64,000 bases of DNA, from NCBI GenBank assembly GCA_037577475.1, contig CM075197.1:11456018-11520017 (forward strand), given 5' to 3'. This DNA comes from Chaunax sp. Z400 (lineage: Eukaryota > Chordata > Actinopteri > Lophiiformes > Chaunacidae). The notes beneath the pieces are model-generated. The model was not told where the DNA came from, searched no databases, and saw only the letters and a list, made by a program, of their open reading frames with translations. The first letter of the stretch is position 1. Every line of letters begins with the position of its first letter. A program made the translations under genes and the position numbers. Positions 50,253-62,520 of this stretch are shown piece after piece.

Positions 50253-53200
50253 CTGAAGACAGGGAACAGAAGAGGGTGCATCTCGGTCTTTCAGAGATTT
50301 TAATGAACATAACTTTATGTGTGTCACAGGGAGAAGTTTCAAGAATCAAATGTTCCTAATTTATATTGATTTTCATTTTCAAATCTCTGAGAAAATGGAC
50401 TCACCATCTGCATTGCTTCGGTGTTTGAGTGTTGAAGGCTCAGTCCACCATTGCAGAGAGAAGTGGGCTACTTCAGCAGTGCATTGGCTCAGCACCACAC
50501 TACCACCACCAGACAGAACCTGCTCCAGCTGGACAACATGAAACAAATGTAGTTTGCTATGTTCCAGCCTTACATTCTTTTCATTCACACATCTGCAGAC
50601 AGTACTGCAGTATGCATTTCTCCAAAAGACACAAACATAAGCATCTCACATTCTCTTAGTGAAGCCTGTATTCCCTCACAATTCACCAAACAGAAACACA
50701 CCTCCAGTAGCTCACTGCCCTCCTTCAGTCCATATTCTTCAGCTGGGGAACCAGCTCTCACATGGCTGACAAAGATCCCCGTACTGTTTCCTCCGACTAT
50801 TGTAATATCGTCAGCTAGACTGGCATTTCTTTGCTTTGGTGAGGTGGGTGGGCTTGAAGATGGGGACCTGAAAGATTGTAAAGATGGGTAGCAACTGATA
50901 AGGATGGTGTGACGTGTAGATTAGGCAAAAATCAGTACAACTCACTTTCTATAGTAACAAATTTATCTTTCTCTGCTTGTTCTTTATAGTCTTTTATTAT
51001 ATAATCACATCTTTCATGTCATTCATTCATTTTCTGGAACCGCTTATCCTGTGTAGGGTCACGGGGGGGGGGGGCTGGAGCCTATCCCAGCTGACTTTGG
51101 GCAGGAGGCGGGGTTCACCCTGGACAAGTAGCCAGTTCATCACAGGGCCACATAAAAAGACAAACAACCATTCTCACTCACATTCACAGACAATTTAGAA
51201 TCATATATTGCATGTTTTTGGTGGTGGGAGGAAGGCAGAGAACCCAGAGGGAACCCACGCAGACACGGGGAGAACATGCAAACTCCACACAGAAAAGTCC
51301 CAGGTCCTCAGTTGGATTTGAACCCAGGACTTTTTTTGCTGTGAGGCAACAGTGCTACCCACTGTGCCACCATGCCAACCCCATCGTTTATGTAATGTGT
51401 ATATTTACACTTACAATAATAAACCATCTCAAAAACAGTTATATTCTTGTATTGTTTAATGCAATATTAATGAATTAGCTTTATTAAACTATATCTGCTA
51501 GTAATACATTTTTGATTTCATATTGAGGCTTCAAAAAAGAATTACCATCCTACAGTTGTGTCAAATAGACCAATAATTCCATCATACCCTTGTAAAATGA
51601 ATCCCGTAACATATTTCACATGGGAAATTTGTATGTCTTGACCATTGTATCATCATTATCTTATCCATGAAGGTGTTAGATGTTGCTGCAAGCAGTGTGT
51701 AAGTGGACATTGTTGGTAATTAAGCAGAGAGGCATCACATATGCCAATGCTTTAACCATATTTTATTGGTCTTTATTGACAGGTGTCAAATCTGTGAGGA
51801 ACTTTGTACCTGGGATCTTTGAGATGGGTTTGGAGTGAAGAGACTGCAGGATGGTTGACCAGGTCAGGGGGGAATAGGTGAGAGTGTAGGGAGTTACAAG
51901 AATCCCACAGAGACGATTCACTCTGCTCACCTGAAACCATCAGACAGCCTCATAAATAATGCTTACAATGCGCTACATGCAAAGAAAGCAAAAGAAGAGC
52001 TGAACTCCTTTCCTTCTCTCTTTTGTTTTACTACACTTTGATGGAAAATGGAACAATTAATGAATCACTGACAACTGTTTGATTTGCTTTTTTTCCCCTA
52101 CAATATTGTTAAATAATAGAAATTAATGAGTACCTGAAGGCCTCATTTTATTTGCAAAGAAGTCTGTAACACGTTCATACAAAACATGTCAGAATCAAAT
52201 ATACCTGCAATGTTATCATTCTCATCACTGCCCCAGGACTCTGAGTCAAACCTTTTCAGAACAGAAAAAAGGGATGTTAACCAAATGAAGTAAAAGTGAA
52301 ATTAATTAATTGCATTAGCAGTGCTATGTGGTGCTGATCAACTCACTCTATGTTGAATCGACGGTTGATGGAGTTCATACAAGGAGGAAAAGGAAATGTG
52401 GAGAGCCGATTTATTTCCTTTTCATTGTCTTCTGTCTGTGTGTAGAGAGGTAAATAAAAACACACTGATTTCAGTTCTTTCATTCTTTCTTTTTTTTCCC
52501 CCTTTAGTTTCCATGCTTGTTGATGAGATGAGCTCATACTCACTGATGAAAGGAGGTTCTCATCTGAGTTGAAATGAGAATCTGTGAAGGTGCAGAAAGA
52601 GCATTTGAAGAAATAAATAAAGTATTTTCCTGTGCAAAACAAAAGAATCATCTTCCAGGTGTCAGCACCATACAACGTACCCTCAGAGTTTTCATTGGTT
52701 TGGCCTCTAGAGGGCGCCTGTAGCACAGAAAAGACAAGAAAATATAACATGTCCTCAGGGCTAGTCAGAAGTATTTTGCAGGCTCTAACATGCTAAGAGT
52801 TGCACAAGAATCTACCTCAATGACTAATTCTTTAGACAGTAATAAGAACCTAGTACAGCTGAATCTGCTATACAATCCAAAAGCTACATTCCTAGCATAC
52901 TGTAATAATAGCAATGGGTGAAAACGTTGTTTCAGTCTCCAGAACAACTATATCCCACAGAAATAATACCTTACACTACACAAAGGAGATGTTACATGAC
53001 ATAAACAGCAGCTAAAACTATTGACTGACAACAGAACGCATTCAAACAATGAGGACCTCTGAATTACATCATGGATATAGGGATGGTGATTCCACTCCTT
53101 TTATGAAAGTGAGTAAAATAGTTGAATGCCAGCCCTGACCTTTCGCAGCAGCAGACGATTGCTATTAGCCTGGGGTCTCAGGTCCAGGCCGAGGGAACAG

Positions 53201-56200
53201 CAGGGGCCGTAGCATTGGTCCTCGCTGCACAGGGAAAGGTGGGACTAGGGAGCAGACACAGGGGATAATGCATGTGGCTGCAGTAGAAAGACAATGCTGC
53301 ACTCCTGACTTAGTGTACTGCTGTGTGGCAAACTCACACAGTGCAGACAGGTGCTGCTCTGCTCCATCTTCTCCCGGCTTTTCTCCCTCTCTTTCTCCAG
53401 CTCCCTCTGTTGCTGCTCCAGATTGTCCTGCAGCTCTGCAATGCATTTACGCAGAAGGTTCTTATCCAGAAGACAGTCGGTGTACTCCACCTGGAGGCTG
53501 TCTCGACTATGCAGAGCCTGGTAAAAAGACAAAAAAGAAAGAGAAATATTTTGCATGATATAAAAACTGTTAAGATTAATCAAGGATGCTAATATACTGA
53601 GCAACAGTAGAAACGCAATATTAACCCAATATTTTCCTTTCACTAGCCCTAATCTACTGAAACAAACAAGCATGTGATACTGAAATGACTTTTTTAAGTA
53701 CCCACAACCAAAACATGTTAAATACTGAAAAACCATCATTTAGTCATAACATAGAAATAACAGTCATTGGTGCATTTCAGAGTAAACGGTGTTGGTGAGA
53801 TTTTTTCTGCATGATTGAAAAAACAGCTGGCCAAAGCAATAAAATCCCATGTCTGATTAAAGTCCTTCTGAAACAACTGATGATGTCACGGCTTCCGCAA
53901 AACTTGCGTGACCAGGAAGTTGGGATGCTGATGATGCTGATGGTCGGACCGCAGCAGACACATGTAGCACAGATGTTACAGATGTTATGACTCATTGCAC
54001 TGTGGAGGCAGATCACATTTAGTGACAAGTCCAGATTTAACTTGCACACAGCTGATGGTTGTAGGCGTTTGTACCATCGCCGCAGGGACCGCTATCCTGC
54101 CGCATACATCCAGGAAGTGGACTGTTTTGGTGGTGTTGTCATGATGTGGGGAGCCATTAGTAATGGATGGCGGTCAGAACTTGTCCACATCCACGGTACA
54201 CTGACAGCTATCCGTTACTGAGATACGGTCCAAGGTCCACATGCCATTCCCAGGATACAGCAATCAGGCATCACCTTCATGCATGACAATGCCAGACCAC
54301 ATGTGGCTCATGTCTGTCAGGAGTAGCCTACCTGGACCAGAACAATGTCGCTGTCCTTCCTTGGCCAGCATATTCACCAGGTCTCAAACCAATAGAGCAT
54401 CTGTGGGATGTTCTGGATCGCCAGGAGAGGCGGAGAGATCCTGCTCCAGCAACACATGAACAACTTGTCACAGCACTGAAGGAAGAATGGCATGTCATCC
54501 AACAAGTCCAGATTAACCACTTTATCCATTCAGCAGGTGTAAAGCAGTGATAAATGCTGGAGGTGATCACACACGGTACTGACTGTTATTGTTCTCTGTC
54601 TCACCATCCAGATTTTTTGACTTGTAAACACAAAGGCAACAACCACTAATTTGCACAAAAATGATTTTTCTGTATGGCTAAAGGGTGAATAAAGATGTGT
54701 GAACCATAATTTGCCTTTGATATTTAATGTGAACAGGATGGCATGACATCAAAAAAACATGCATTTCTACTGTTGCTCAGCAACTGACTCATCTGCAGCA
54801 CAAATATGCCTTGATTCACTCTTTAAGATGGTTGGAAATTATATTGGACAGAGTTCAGGCTTGATTCACACCTACCTGGTCTCTCTCCTTTTCTAGTTCC
54901 ATGATTTGGTTGAAGTAGGACACACTTCTCTTCTGTTCAGTCTCCCAGTCCAGCTGGAGAGTTCTCACTTTCAGTTGAAACTGCTCGTACTGTGACTCCA
55001 ACTACAAACATAGTTTACCATTACAACCTTTATTGAAATGCAGAGAAGAAACTCTGGCATTAAAAGTAAGCCAAACTTCCCAACAAGTGATTAAAGTTTT
55101 TAAAAAATTCACCTTGTCCCTGTGCTCCTCAGAGTTCTGCAGCTCTCCTTGTAGTCTGGTAATGATATTGCAGAGTTCCTGCCTCTGCTCTGCAGACTCC
55201 CTGCGGTCCTGCTGCAGGATATCCATCAGGGCCTCAGGTAAACAACAGCGAGAATATTTTTAGAACATAAAAAAACGCACCTTCAGAGGTATCGCTAGAA
55301 AACTGTGGCTGACTGTGACACAAAAAGCAACAGTTATAAAGATGATTTTAGATGAAAGACACTGTAGGCATGAACACATACTATGACTCCAGTGGCAGGA
55401 ACTGAGTCCATCATCTGAGTTCCCTTATTCTCAGCCTCCTGAACTTCAGCACAGTGCAATGGCTTTTCTGGCAAAGCAGGTGGAGAACCATTTACTCCAT
55501 TGGAGAGCAAACTGTTTCTTTTTGCTGGCGTTGTGTTTCCTGGAGTATTGAGCTTCTCTGGCCCCGTCAACCTGGACCTTAGCTCCTCTACCTGTATGTA
55601 GAACAAGAAATGCAGCCATAAAGACACAACATGACATTTTGAGAGGTAGGCCTTTACTTTTCCACATTAGGCATATGCTGTTGTAAGACATGTTCAAAAA
55701 GCAACAACAAGGCTAATGGGCTGGTTTCGACATTGATTATAAAAATCAAAATTAAAAGACACAGACTTTTTGTATTAGAACTACTGATAACCTGTCACTG
55801 CAAGACTGTAGGTAACAGTCTAGTACTGTATGTTATCTTCTTTCCAAACTTAAATAAAAGGTAAACCAAGGTGTTTATTACACGCAATTACCAGACATAC
55901 TACAGACCTATATTAGCAGGCATAGTGCACATTACATAACAAGACCAGAGTGGAAATAATGCAGCTGGTTATTGACATCAACATATTTTAGAAAAAAATA
56001 ACCACAAATATTTCTAATTATTTGGATTCCGTGTTTTTCTTCTCAGTGGTATGGTCGACATGTTGTGACGGTGGACAAACTAAATAACAGCAAGTGGGCT
56101 AGCATCAACACAGCCAGTTTGAATCACTCTCCTCAGGTCTACGTTGAAGCTGTGTGCCAGCTGATGCAGTTTGCCTTGGGCAATGTTATTTTCTGCTTTA

Positions 56201-59200
56201 TTATTCTGTCTGTTAATATCCAGCCCTCATGGTGCACTTAAAACAGAACTTTAAAGTTTAGAGCAACAAGGAACAGGGTAAAAAAGTTGATGGACTTATC
56301 TCATGAATATGAGTTTATAAACCTGGCTGAAGAAAATTTAAAAAAAAATCTTTATCATCATTCTAAAAATAATAAAAAAGCATGACCGAATTTACAGTGT
56401 ACAGTTATTTACGTACAGTATGTTGTTCCATACCAACCCACCTGACACAGTAGTTCTCTCTCACGGGTGGAAGCCTTGCCTTGTTCCTCCAGGACCCTGG
56501 AGTACTTTGCAGCCTGCTCCAGGTGCCTGTCCTTCAGCTTGCCCAACTCTCGACTGGCAGACTCCCAGTCCTGTCGCAGCCTTGTGTTCATATTTGTGGA
56601 ACACAGGGTACACGATGAGTTTTTTGTCATCTGTTTCTAAATTACTGAATTGAATTTAGTGTAGTTTGAACTCACTGAAAAATATGATCATAAATCAGTA
56701 GATTTACTGAGCAGATTTGCCATCTCATTTGAACACTTTGTCTCCTAATTGCAGGAGATCTGGCCAAATCAAGTATTGAATAAAAATCTAAAAAGTAAAA
56801 AATAAAAGAACCAGCCTGTAAACCCTCTACAGAAACCCAAAGTTACCTCAATATCCCTTGAGTATCATTGTGCACAAAACAATCATAGCCCAGATGACAA
56901 GGTACACATTAGTAGATTGTGAGCAGATTTTACAACTGGATGTTGAAGTTAAACTTTTTCAAAAACTTTTTAAAAACTTTTTAAACTTTGGCTCAACTGT
57001 CAGCAAAAGTTTCTTGCATAACTCATTGCTTACCATGAATTTAGTGAAAATCACGAATATCCCCCTAGAATAGCAGGTTTCAAACTTCAACAAAAGAACA
57101 AACTAAGCTAAACAATAAAGAGACACAAACCTTTCTAGCTGCAGCTTGTCATGACGTAACTCCTGAGCTTTACGCTCAGCATGGCTGCGTTCCTCCTCCG
57201 CCATACGACAGCGCTGAGACAGCCGTCGCTCACACATACGGCTGCTTTGAAGCTGCTCCCTCAGTTTACGCACCTCCAGAAGTAGAAACTGGGTCAAACC
57301 CTCCGGACCCTCCTCATCTGTGGAGTGAAGACAGGTTGGGGGCTACTGGTTAATGTTTGTAGAGTGTAAACTCACATTTTAGAGACCATTAGCGACAAAC
57401 GTCTGAAGTCCGTTCAGGGTATGCTGCTTATTAAAATGCCTTTCATTCTTTTAGATACTCTTGAGAATCATAATCTCATAATCTCATAATCATAATCATT
57501 TGCTCAGCTCTGCAGAGAGTCCTTATCTGACAGATCAAATTAAACAAATAAAAAAATGGGAGTTCTTTCACTATGTGCCAGTAAAGTTCTTTGCACAATC
57601 TCCCAGTCGATATCAAGTCAAGACAAGTAATTTTTCAAAAGTCATATTTAAGTCTAAAAACATTTTGGGGCTGAAATTTATGTGACTAAATTCAATGTTG
57701 TGTCTAAAAATGAAACCACTAACAGTTATAGGCATATATCTAATGAACTACTGAAATAGTGTTGACACAGAACCTGTTACAAACATGTTATGCTAGACTT
57801 TTTATTCAAGTTGTCATTAAAATTGTCATATCCCAGTAGGTTTTCTCTCTTTATATGTATTTGATCAATGAAATCTAAAGAATTCCTGACAAAAAAAATA
57901 TCAAATACTATCTAACACTCTCAAAATGAGTATTCACATATCATGCATGTATTTTTTTGAAAGCCAGGAGTCAATTCAAGAATCTGAAACGTCTATCTCA
58001 ACTCTGTGATGTGTGGCGGGTCCACATATGTGCCACTCTTGCCATGCCGAGAAATCCTAGCTTACCCAGTATGAGCGAGCATCGCTGTGTGGGCTGTTGC
58101 CCAGTCAGCTGTGTGTACTGCTCTGGGTGGTAAAACTCCAGTGATTCCATGAAGGCTTGAAGACCTCGTTGGCCTTGACCGTGCAGAATGTCCAGCAAAC
58201 GACCTGTTCCACAAGAGGGAAAAAACAAAGTCTGGAATGTAACAATGTGGGATTAATCACCATCCATCCCAGGTACACTGTCTTCATCATAGCAATGAAA
58301 AAAAAAGGAACCATCTGATGAAAGTTCACAAACTTTACTATCACAGCTGAAACCATAAAAATTCTACCTCTCTGATGTGAGTCCATTTACGCCTGTAGTT
58401 ACATACAGCAGGTATTTCAAACATGAACATAATGAATGACTGGCTGTGAGCTAACTCACTGGCAATGAAACAACAGTGATATTAAGTGGATGCTCAGGTG
58501 CTTGTCTTCATCACGTCCATACTTGCCACATCTCCCCTCTCTTGTTTCACTCCTCATTCTTTTCTGTGTAGCTCACACTCCCCTTTACTCAATGATGTCT
58601 TTCATCTTACTCTCCTTAGTTCCTGCCTGTTTCTCTCACCGAAACATCTTTCATTACCCACCTGTTCCTCTCTGACAACCTGCTGCACAATCATTCACAC
58701 ATAATGTTTCTTCTTTGGGGGTTTGACAGAAGAACCACACCACCTATACTGTGCTTTTCATAGATTATTATTATTTACAAAGCATCTTATACACTTGTAA
58801 ATCATTTTGTCTTCCGGGCAGCCATTTGTATTAGCTTATCCTAGTGAAGACCATATCACATGTTCTCTCAATGTATTTCCCATGTTGTTTGGCACCAATG
58901 AAAGTGAGCAGAATTTGCTATTAGCTGTTTCTAATTGCAATGCACTCAATTTATAAAGAGTATGACTCTCTTCTTTCCCAGCTCCCAAGGATGACCAGGT
59001 CATAGCAGTCCCAACATAATTAATGGATTAATTTATTTTACCATCAGGGTGGGCGTGGCCCAAAGCAATAACCTAAACAAGCTTCAGAATCACAAACTAA
59101 CTTACCTCATTTATAAAAAATAAACCTAACTCCCGAACACAAAAGCAAGAGAAAAAGTGGAAACAAACAAAAAGGGCTTCTCACCCTGAAACTATCTTGA

Positions 59201-62200
59201 TTGCTGAAGGAAGAAAAAGTGATAATAAATGTTGTTTTTTCATTGATTTTAGTGTTAACTGACATTAATTTTCAACGGACAAGAGAGATAATGTTATCTT
59301 CATGAAGTGGAAGTGAATCTAAAACTATGTGTATTAGATTCATGAGCTGTGCGTCACAGTCTCTGCTGCTGCAGCTGTTGAACTTCCTGGGAAGAGGCCC
59401 AAACTACAATAAATAACCTGTGCCTTTTATCTTGTCATCACTTCAACTGTGATTGATTATCTATCATAAGGCAAGTTTAAAAAATCTGAGAGTTTTTAAT
59501 ATTTGCACATATTTTCAGCTTCATGCTCTGAAACTGTCAAAGCCAACGTCAAAATGAAAAGAATGAAACCTGTGGACTCTGCATGAGGTGTTCGTTGTGG
59601 CTTGATGGCTGGTGTCACTAAGATGATTTACTGACCGACTGTTTGCAAATGAAACCTTACCGGCCTTACTGATGCGCAGAGGGTACTGTGTGGAGTTGAG
59701 CACCTCGTCCTCATCCTGTTCATCGATGACCTTGCACTGGCGCAGGTACGGGGTGAGTTTGGCTGGGTTGAGGATCCGTGTAAGCTTGTGCCTTACGCCT
59801 TCCACACGATCCCAAAGCTCCTCACAGTGCTCCTCTGACCAGGGGGGAGAAGGTTGCACTTCCCCCTGAGCTATGTCTTCATCCTCTGCCCAAACCGTGA
59901 CACCTGCCAGAGACCAAAAACTTTCAATCAGTTCAGTCAGTTTGAGAAATGTTCGAATGATTGTGCCCTGATAGAAACAAGAAAACAGAAAGTTTTTTTT
60001 TTTAAAACAGTGATTAAGTGACTCCAGAAATGTTTTGGACCACATATCTGTTACTGTCCCTATAGGGCCAGATGTACTGACATAGTTCCACTGGAGCTTG
60101 TTTTTCTTTCTGACCATCAAATGTGTGTTACTATGATTTCTAAGCAATCAAAGTCTGATGAGGGGAATTCAAGACATCAGAAACAGGCAACTTTACAAAA
60201 TATTTGAAAATTCTTCTAATATCAGCCATATTTAAGATCCTCTTTATCCAACACTGAATGGCTCTTTCTTAAGGATGCATATAGAATTACTGGACTTATA
60301 TTCTGCATAGTGAGGGAATAAGAGATGAGCTAAATGGAAATCTTCCGATGGATGTTGAGAGGATGTACTCGCTAAAAACTACAAGTCTGACACATGAACA
60401 TTTAGCTTTAGCAGATATGGTGTTAAATCTCACATTAGAGGACGCTTTGATTAGGTGAAAGCCATTAAATGTTTCCATGAATGAATGGGAACTTATATTT
60501 CATACACAGTGTGAGTTAGTATGACAGCAGTAGTGGTTTTATACAAGGCTTAATTTACTGTAGAGCAAAGGATCTGCTGCTATGAGGGTCATAATTTATG
60601 GTGGGGAGGACAATTTGTGGGTCAGTGTCTCACAACATAGGAATGAAAATACTAGTGTGACTCATTACTGCACACCTAAAACACACCAGAGGACTGCAGA
60701 AAAAAAAGCTTTCTGAGCCCCATTCACTTCACAGTGGAGGAGAGAAAGGGATTAAACCTGACACTACAGGAGTTTATTACAAATCTGAGACATTAAAATG
60801 AACTATTTTCTCAATTATCTACATATAAAGAGTGGTTTATTCAGTGCATATGTGATGCAAGGGAGGGAAAGCTTTCACCAGTGTTATAAATCCAGTGAGA
60901 GATTGCTGAATAGGGTGTACAACAACACAGGCCCATCAATGCTGTGTTGATAGTTTGTTCATCCCTATGAGTCAACAAATGTAGTGAGTCTGTTATAACC
61001 ACTGAGATCACAGAGATCCAGGTCACCAGTTTCTCTCTCATGTCTCGTTTCTCATCTCTAAAATGAAATACATGTGATTTATCAAATTTTAAAATGCTTT
61101 GTGGGCTTTTCACTGCTGATCTACCTAAGAAAGAAATGTAAAGACTCATTCTAGTCTCTCTATTTGTCATACTTTATACATGTTGCAGTGCAAACTACTT
61201 ACAATTGAATTGTAGGCACATACAGATTAATCATGAGAGATCATGAGACTATTTACTCTCAGTGTCTTAATGTCAGGAGGTTGTAGTGCCTGCAGCTCTC
61301 TGCAGCTGATCGCTATTTGAGCTACCAGGCAGGCTGAGGCAGGTCTGGATGCTCCGGAATCTTTGTCATCATCCATAAACAGTCTATTGAGACATCATTC
61401 TCATGTGATTACAAACTCCTCCTCCTTACACTCAAAGTTGAAGAAAACAACTGATACACACCTTCAAATATGACAGATAGCACCGAGTTAAACCAAAGCT
61501 TAAGTAAAAACTGTAAATAAAAAAAGTTAACCTGCACTTGAAAAATAAGATCTGCTTTCCACTCAAGAAAACGTTTTTAAAAAAACAATTAATGACACAA
61601 AGTTAAAAATGTGTTATTGACAGTTAAGATAATACATTCCAACAAGACGTTTGCTCGGGAAGATGAAGCGATGTCATCAATTTATTTCCTTCCTTGTTTT
61701 TTGCTACGTGACATTCAGGAAAGCTTTATGGCAAGGAGGAATAAATATGGGATGTAATTTTATATTTGACTGAACATTTATTGTTAGTTTTCCAAATTCA
61801 CGGGATTTAGATTATTTTGTTAACTGTTCTGGTGAGATGTGTCACTCAACTCAGGTTAAAGGTAACTTTAGTCATAAGTTCAAGTCCCACTTAGCTGTAT
61901 ATTGAATACAGCTAAATGGGACTTGAACTAAAATTTAAAAAAATTAAAAAATAAAAACTTCACAGACTGTCACTGGATGCTTTAGAGAAAAAAACGCCCC
62001 TCAATGGACATAGTATTACAGACCTGCACATCTCAGATGATTATATATAATGTGGTGGTAGATTACTGAATGAAACTGCAGAATTTAAAGCCAGTTTTAA
62101 ACGTCAGAGGAGAGATCTATTTCATTTCGTTGACACAAATCGTAATTTTATAGGCCTAATGTTCCAGTAACAGGTCATAGCATCGCTGCCATTTAACGCC

Positions 62201-62318
62201 TTGCCATTTGATGGACTTTGGACAGGTCTGTCAATCATTCCCTGAAACGAATATGAATATCCGTACGGAGTAAACAGCGCACTGCGGGTGAAATCTTAAA
62301 CGTTGGCTTACCACTCAT
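48363..62318 (-). CDS. card10: CARD10 (CARMA3/BIMP1) NF-kB scaffold, complete coding region
   Basis: Coding exons in transcript order: 62318-62312, 59903-59661, 58203-58066, 57317-57131, 56580-56442, 55591-55382, 55232-55113, 55001-54876, 53517-53338, 53220-53140, 52717-52681, 52581-52544, 52435-52347, 52251-52205, 51930-51810, 50867-50702, 50528-50405, 50252-50012, 49813-49747, 49608-49506, 49393-49235, 49104-48992, 48766-48651 and 48567-48363; 3057 nt, 1018 aa (human CARD10 about 1032). The protein links receptors and PKC to BCL10-MALT1 and NF-kB in non-lymphoid cells. It has the CARMA layout CARD, coiled coil, linker, PDZ, SH3, GUK. The linker block EKEINRLSTFPFPP and VPNYNRAQQLL fit CARD10 rather than CARD11 or CARD14; CARD9 lacks the MAGUK half. 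Only the 7-nt first coding exon (MSG) and one acceptor (53220) needed judgement. Confidence 0.92.
50405..51930 (-). CDS. card10: card10 PDZ region exons
   Basis: Exons 51930-51810, 50867-50702 and 50528-50405. The PDZ domain reads DDITIVGGNSTGIFVSHV, RAGSPAEEYGLKEGSELLEL and a closing strand AEVAHFSLQWW. GGNSTGIFV lies at the carboxylate-binding loop position. Confidence 0.88.
51020..51385 (+). mobile_element. Dispersed fish retroposon (LINE-tail/SINE type)
   Basis: The stretch has the very common fish repeat signature: GGAACCGCTTATCCTG, GGAGCCTATCCCAGCTGA, GGGGAGAACATGCAAACTCC, GAACCCAGGAC and TGTGAGGCAACAGTGCTACC. It lies in a card10 intron. The exact family (RTE/Expander-like tail or SINE) I cannot name without a repeat library. 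Confidence 0.75.
52205..53220 (-). CDS. card10: card10 linker (inhibitory/phosphorylation) exons
   Basis: Five short exons (53220-53140, 52717-52681, 52581-52544, 52435-52347, 52251-52205) encode the Ser-rich linker, including DSHFNSDENLLSS, EKEINRLSTFPFPP and FDSESWGSDEN. They are small (37-89 nt), so alternative skipping could tune it; no evidence of that is visible in DNA. Confidence 0.85.
53338..57317 (-). CDS. card10: card10 coiled-coil exons
   Basis: Exons 57317-57131, 56580-56442, 55591-55382, 55232-55113, 55001-54876 and 53517-53338. They open with EEGPEGLTQFLLLEVRKLRE, followed by heptad-rich Glu/Lys/Gln/Leu sequence (ERRLSQRCRMAEEERSHAER, EQQQRELEKEREKSREKMEQ). This region oligomerises CARMA proteins and is autoinhibited by the linker until phosphorylated. 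Confidence 0.9.
53597..54780 (+). mobile_element. Tc1/mariner-type element with terminal inverted repeats, inactive
   Basis: A 1184-bp insertion in a card10 intron. Ends are inverted: CTGAGCAACAGTAGAAACGC (53597-53616) and GCATTTCTACTGTTGCTCAG (54761-54780), 19 of 20 matching, next to TA on the left and CA on the right. The plus strand reads transposase blocks SDKSRFNLHTADG, VMMWGAIS and TFMHDNARPHVAHV, but with in-frame stops and frame changes. DDE-family motifs are recognisable, so it is a transposase pseudogene. Orientation is opposite to card10. Confidence 0.85.
55592..56441 (-). other. card10 intron between coiled-coil exons
   Basis: 850-bp intron; a minus-strand open frame around 56200-56060 (LHQLAHSFNVDLRRV) is noted in the findings but has no splice or homology support. 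Confidence 0.5.
57318..58065 (-). other. card10 intron after the CARD exons
   Basis: AT-rich intron, no feature recognised. Confidence 0.5.
58066..62318 (-). CDS. card10: card10 CARD domain exons
   Basis: Exons 62318-62312, 59903-59661 and 58203-58066 give about residues 1-129. The CARD shows LWDRVEGVRHKLTRILNPAK, LTPYLRQCKVIDEQDEDEVL, then GRLLDILHGQGQRGLQAFM and LEFYHPEQYTQLTGQ. Basic residues in the first block (R in EGVRH, R in YLRQCK) match the BCL10-binding surface of CARMA CARDs. The start exon holds only MSG's first seven bases. Confidence 0.92.
58204..59660 (-). other. card10 intron within the CARD
   Basis: 1.46-kb intron; two overlapping plus-strand frames near 58486-58704 are pyrimidine-rich shadows. 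No other feature was recognised. Confidence 0.5.
59904..62311 (-). other. card10 intron 1
   Basis: 2.4-kb intron containing a near-perfect 24-bp-arm hairpin at 61877-61929. No exon or recognisable mobile element otherwise. Confidence 0.5.
61877..61929. repeat. Near-perfect short hairpin (24-bp arms, 5-base loop)
   Basis: Arms 61877-61900 and 61906-61929 are reverse complements with one mismatch, separated by ATTGA. It could be a short MITE remnant or a structured RNA; nothing decides between them. Confidence 0.7.
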
Positions 62319-62520
62319 GTCTTGAACCTGCTTGATTCTAGCCTGATGATAATCGAATTCGAATGAAGTCCTCTACATCCCATTCGGATCCAGAGAGGTG
62401 AAACTGGGCAGTGAGCTCAGAGTGTGTGGGCGACACCTGACTGGAGTGGAGCGGAACGCACGAACCCTCCTTTACGCACACGCTCAGCTCCTCCACCCTC
62501 GGTCAGCCAATCGGTTCACT
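62319..62520 (-). promoter_or_regulatory. card10 5'UTR and promoter (approximate)
   Basis: Upstream of the card10 ATG lie a 22-codon upstream ORF (62383-62315) and, further out, CpG-containing sequence with an inverted CCAAT box (plus-strand CCAAT near 62506-62510). The transcription start is probably around 62400-62470, but no TATA box fixes it. Confidence 0.4.

Noticed and set aside
48363..62318. Assignment as card11 or card14
   Set aside because: Linker, SH3 and GUK landmarks and 22q-type neighbours fit CARD10 better; a phylogeny would settle it.
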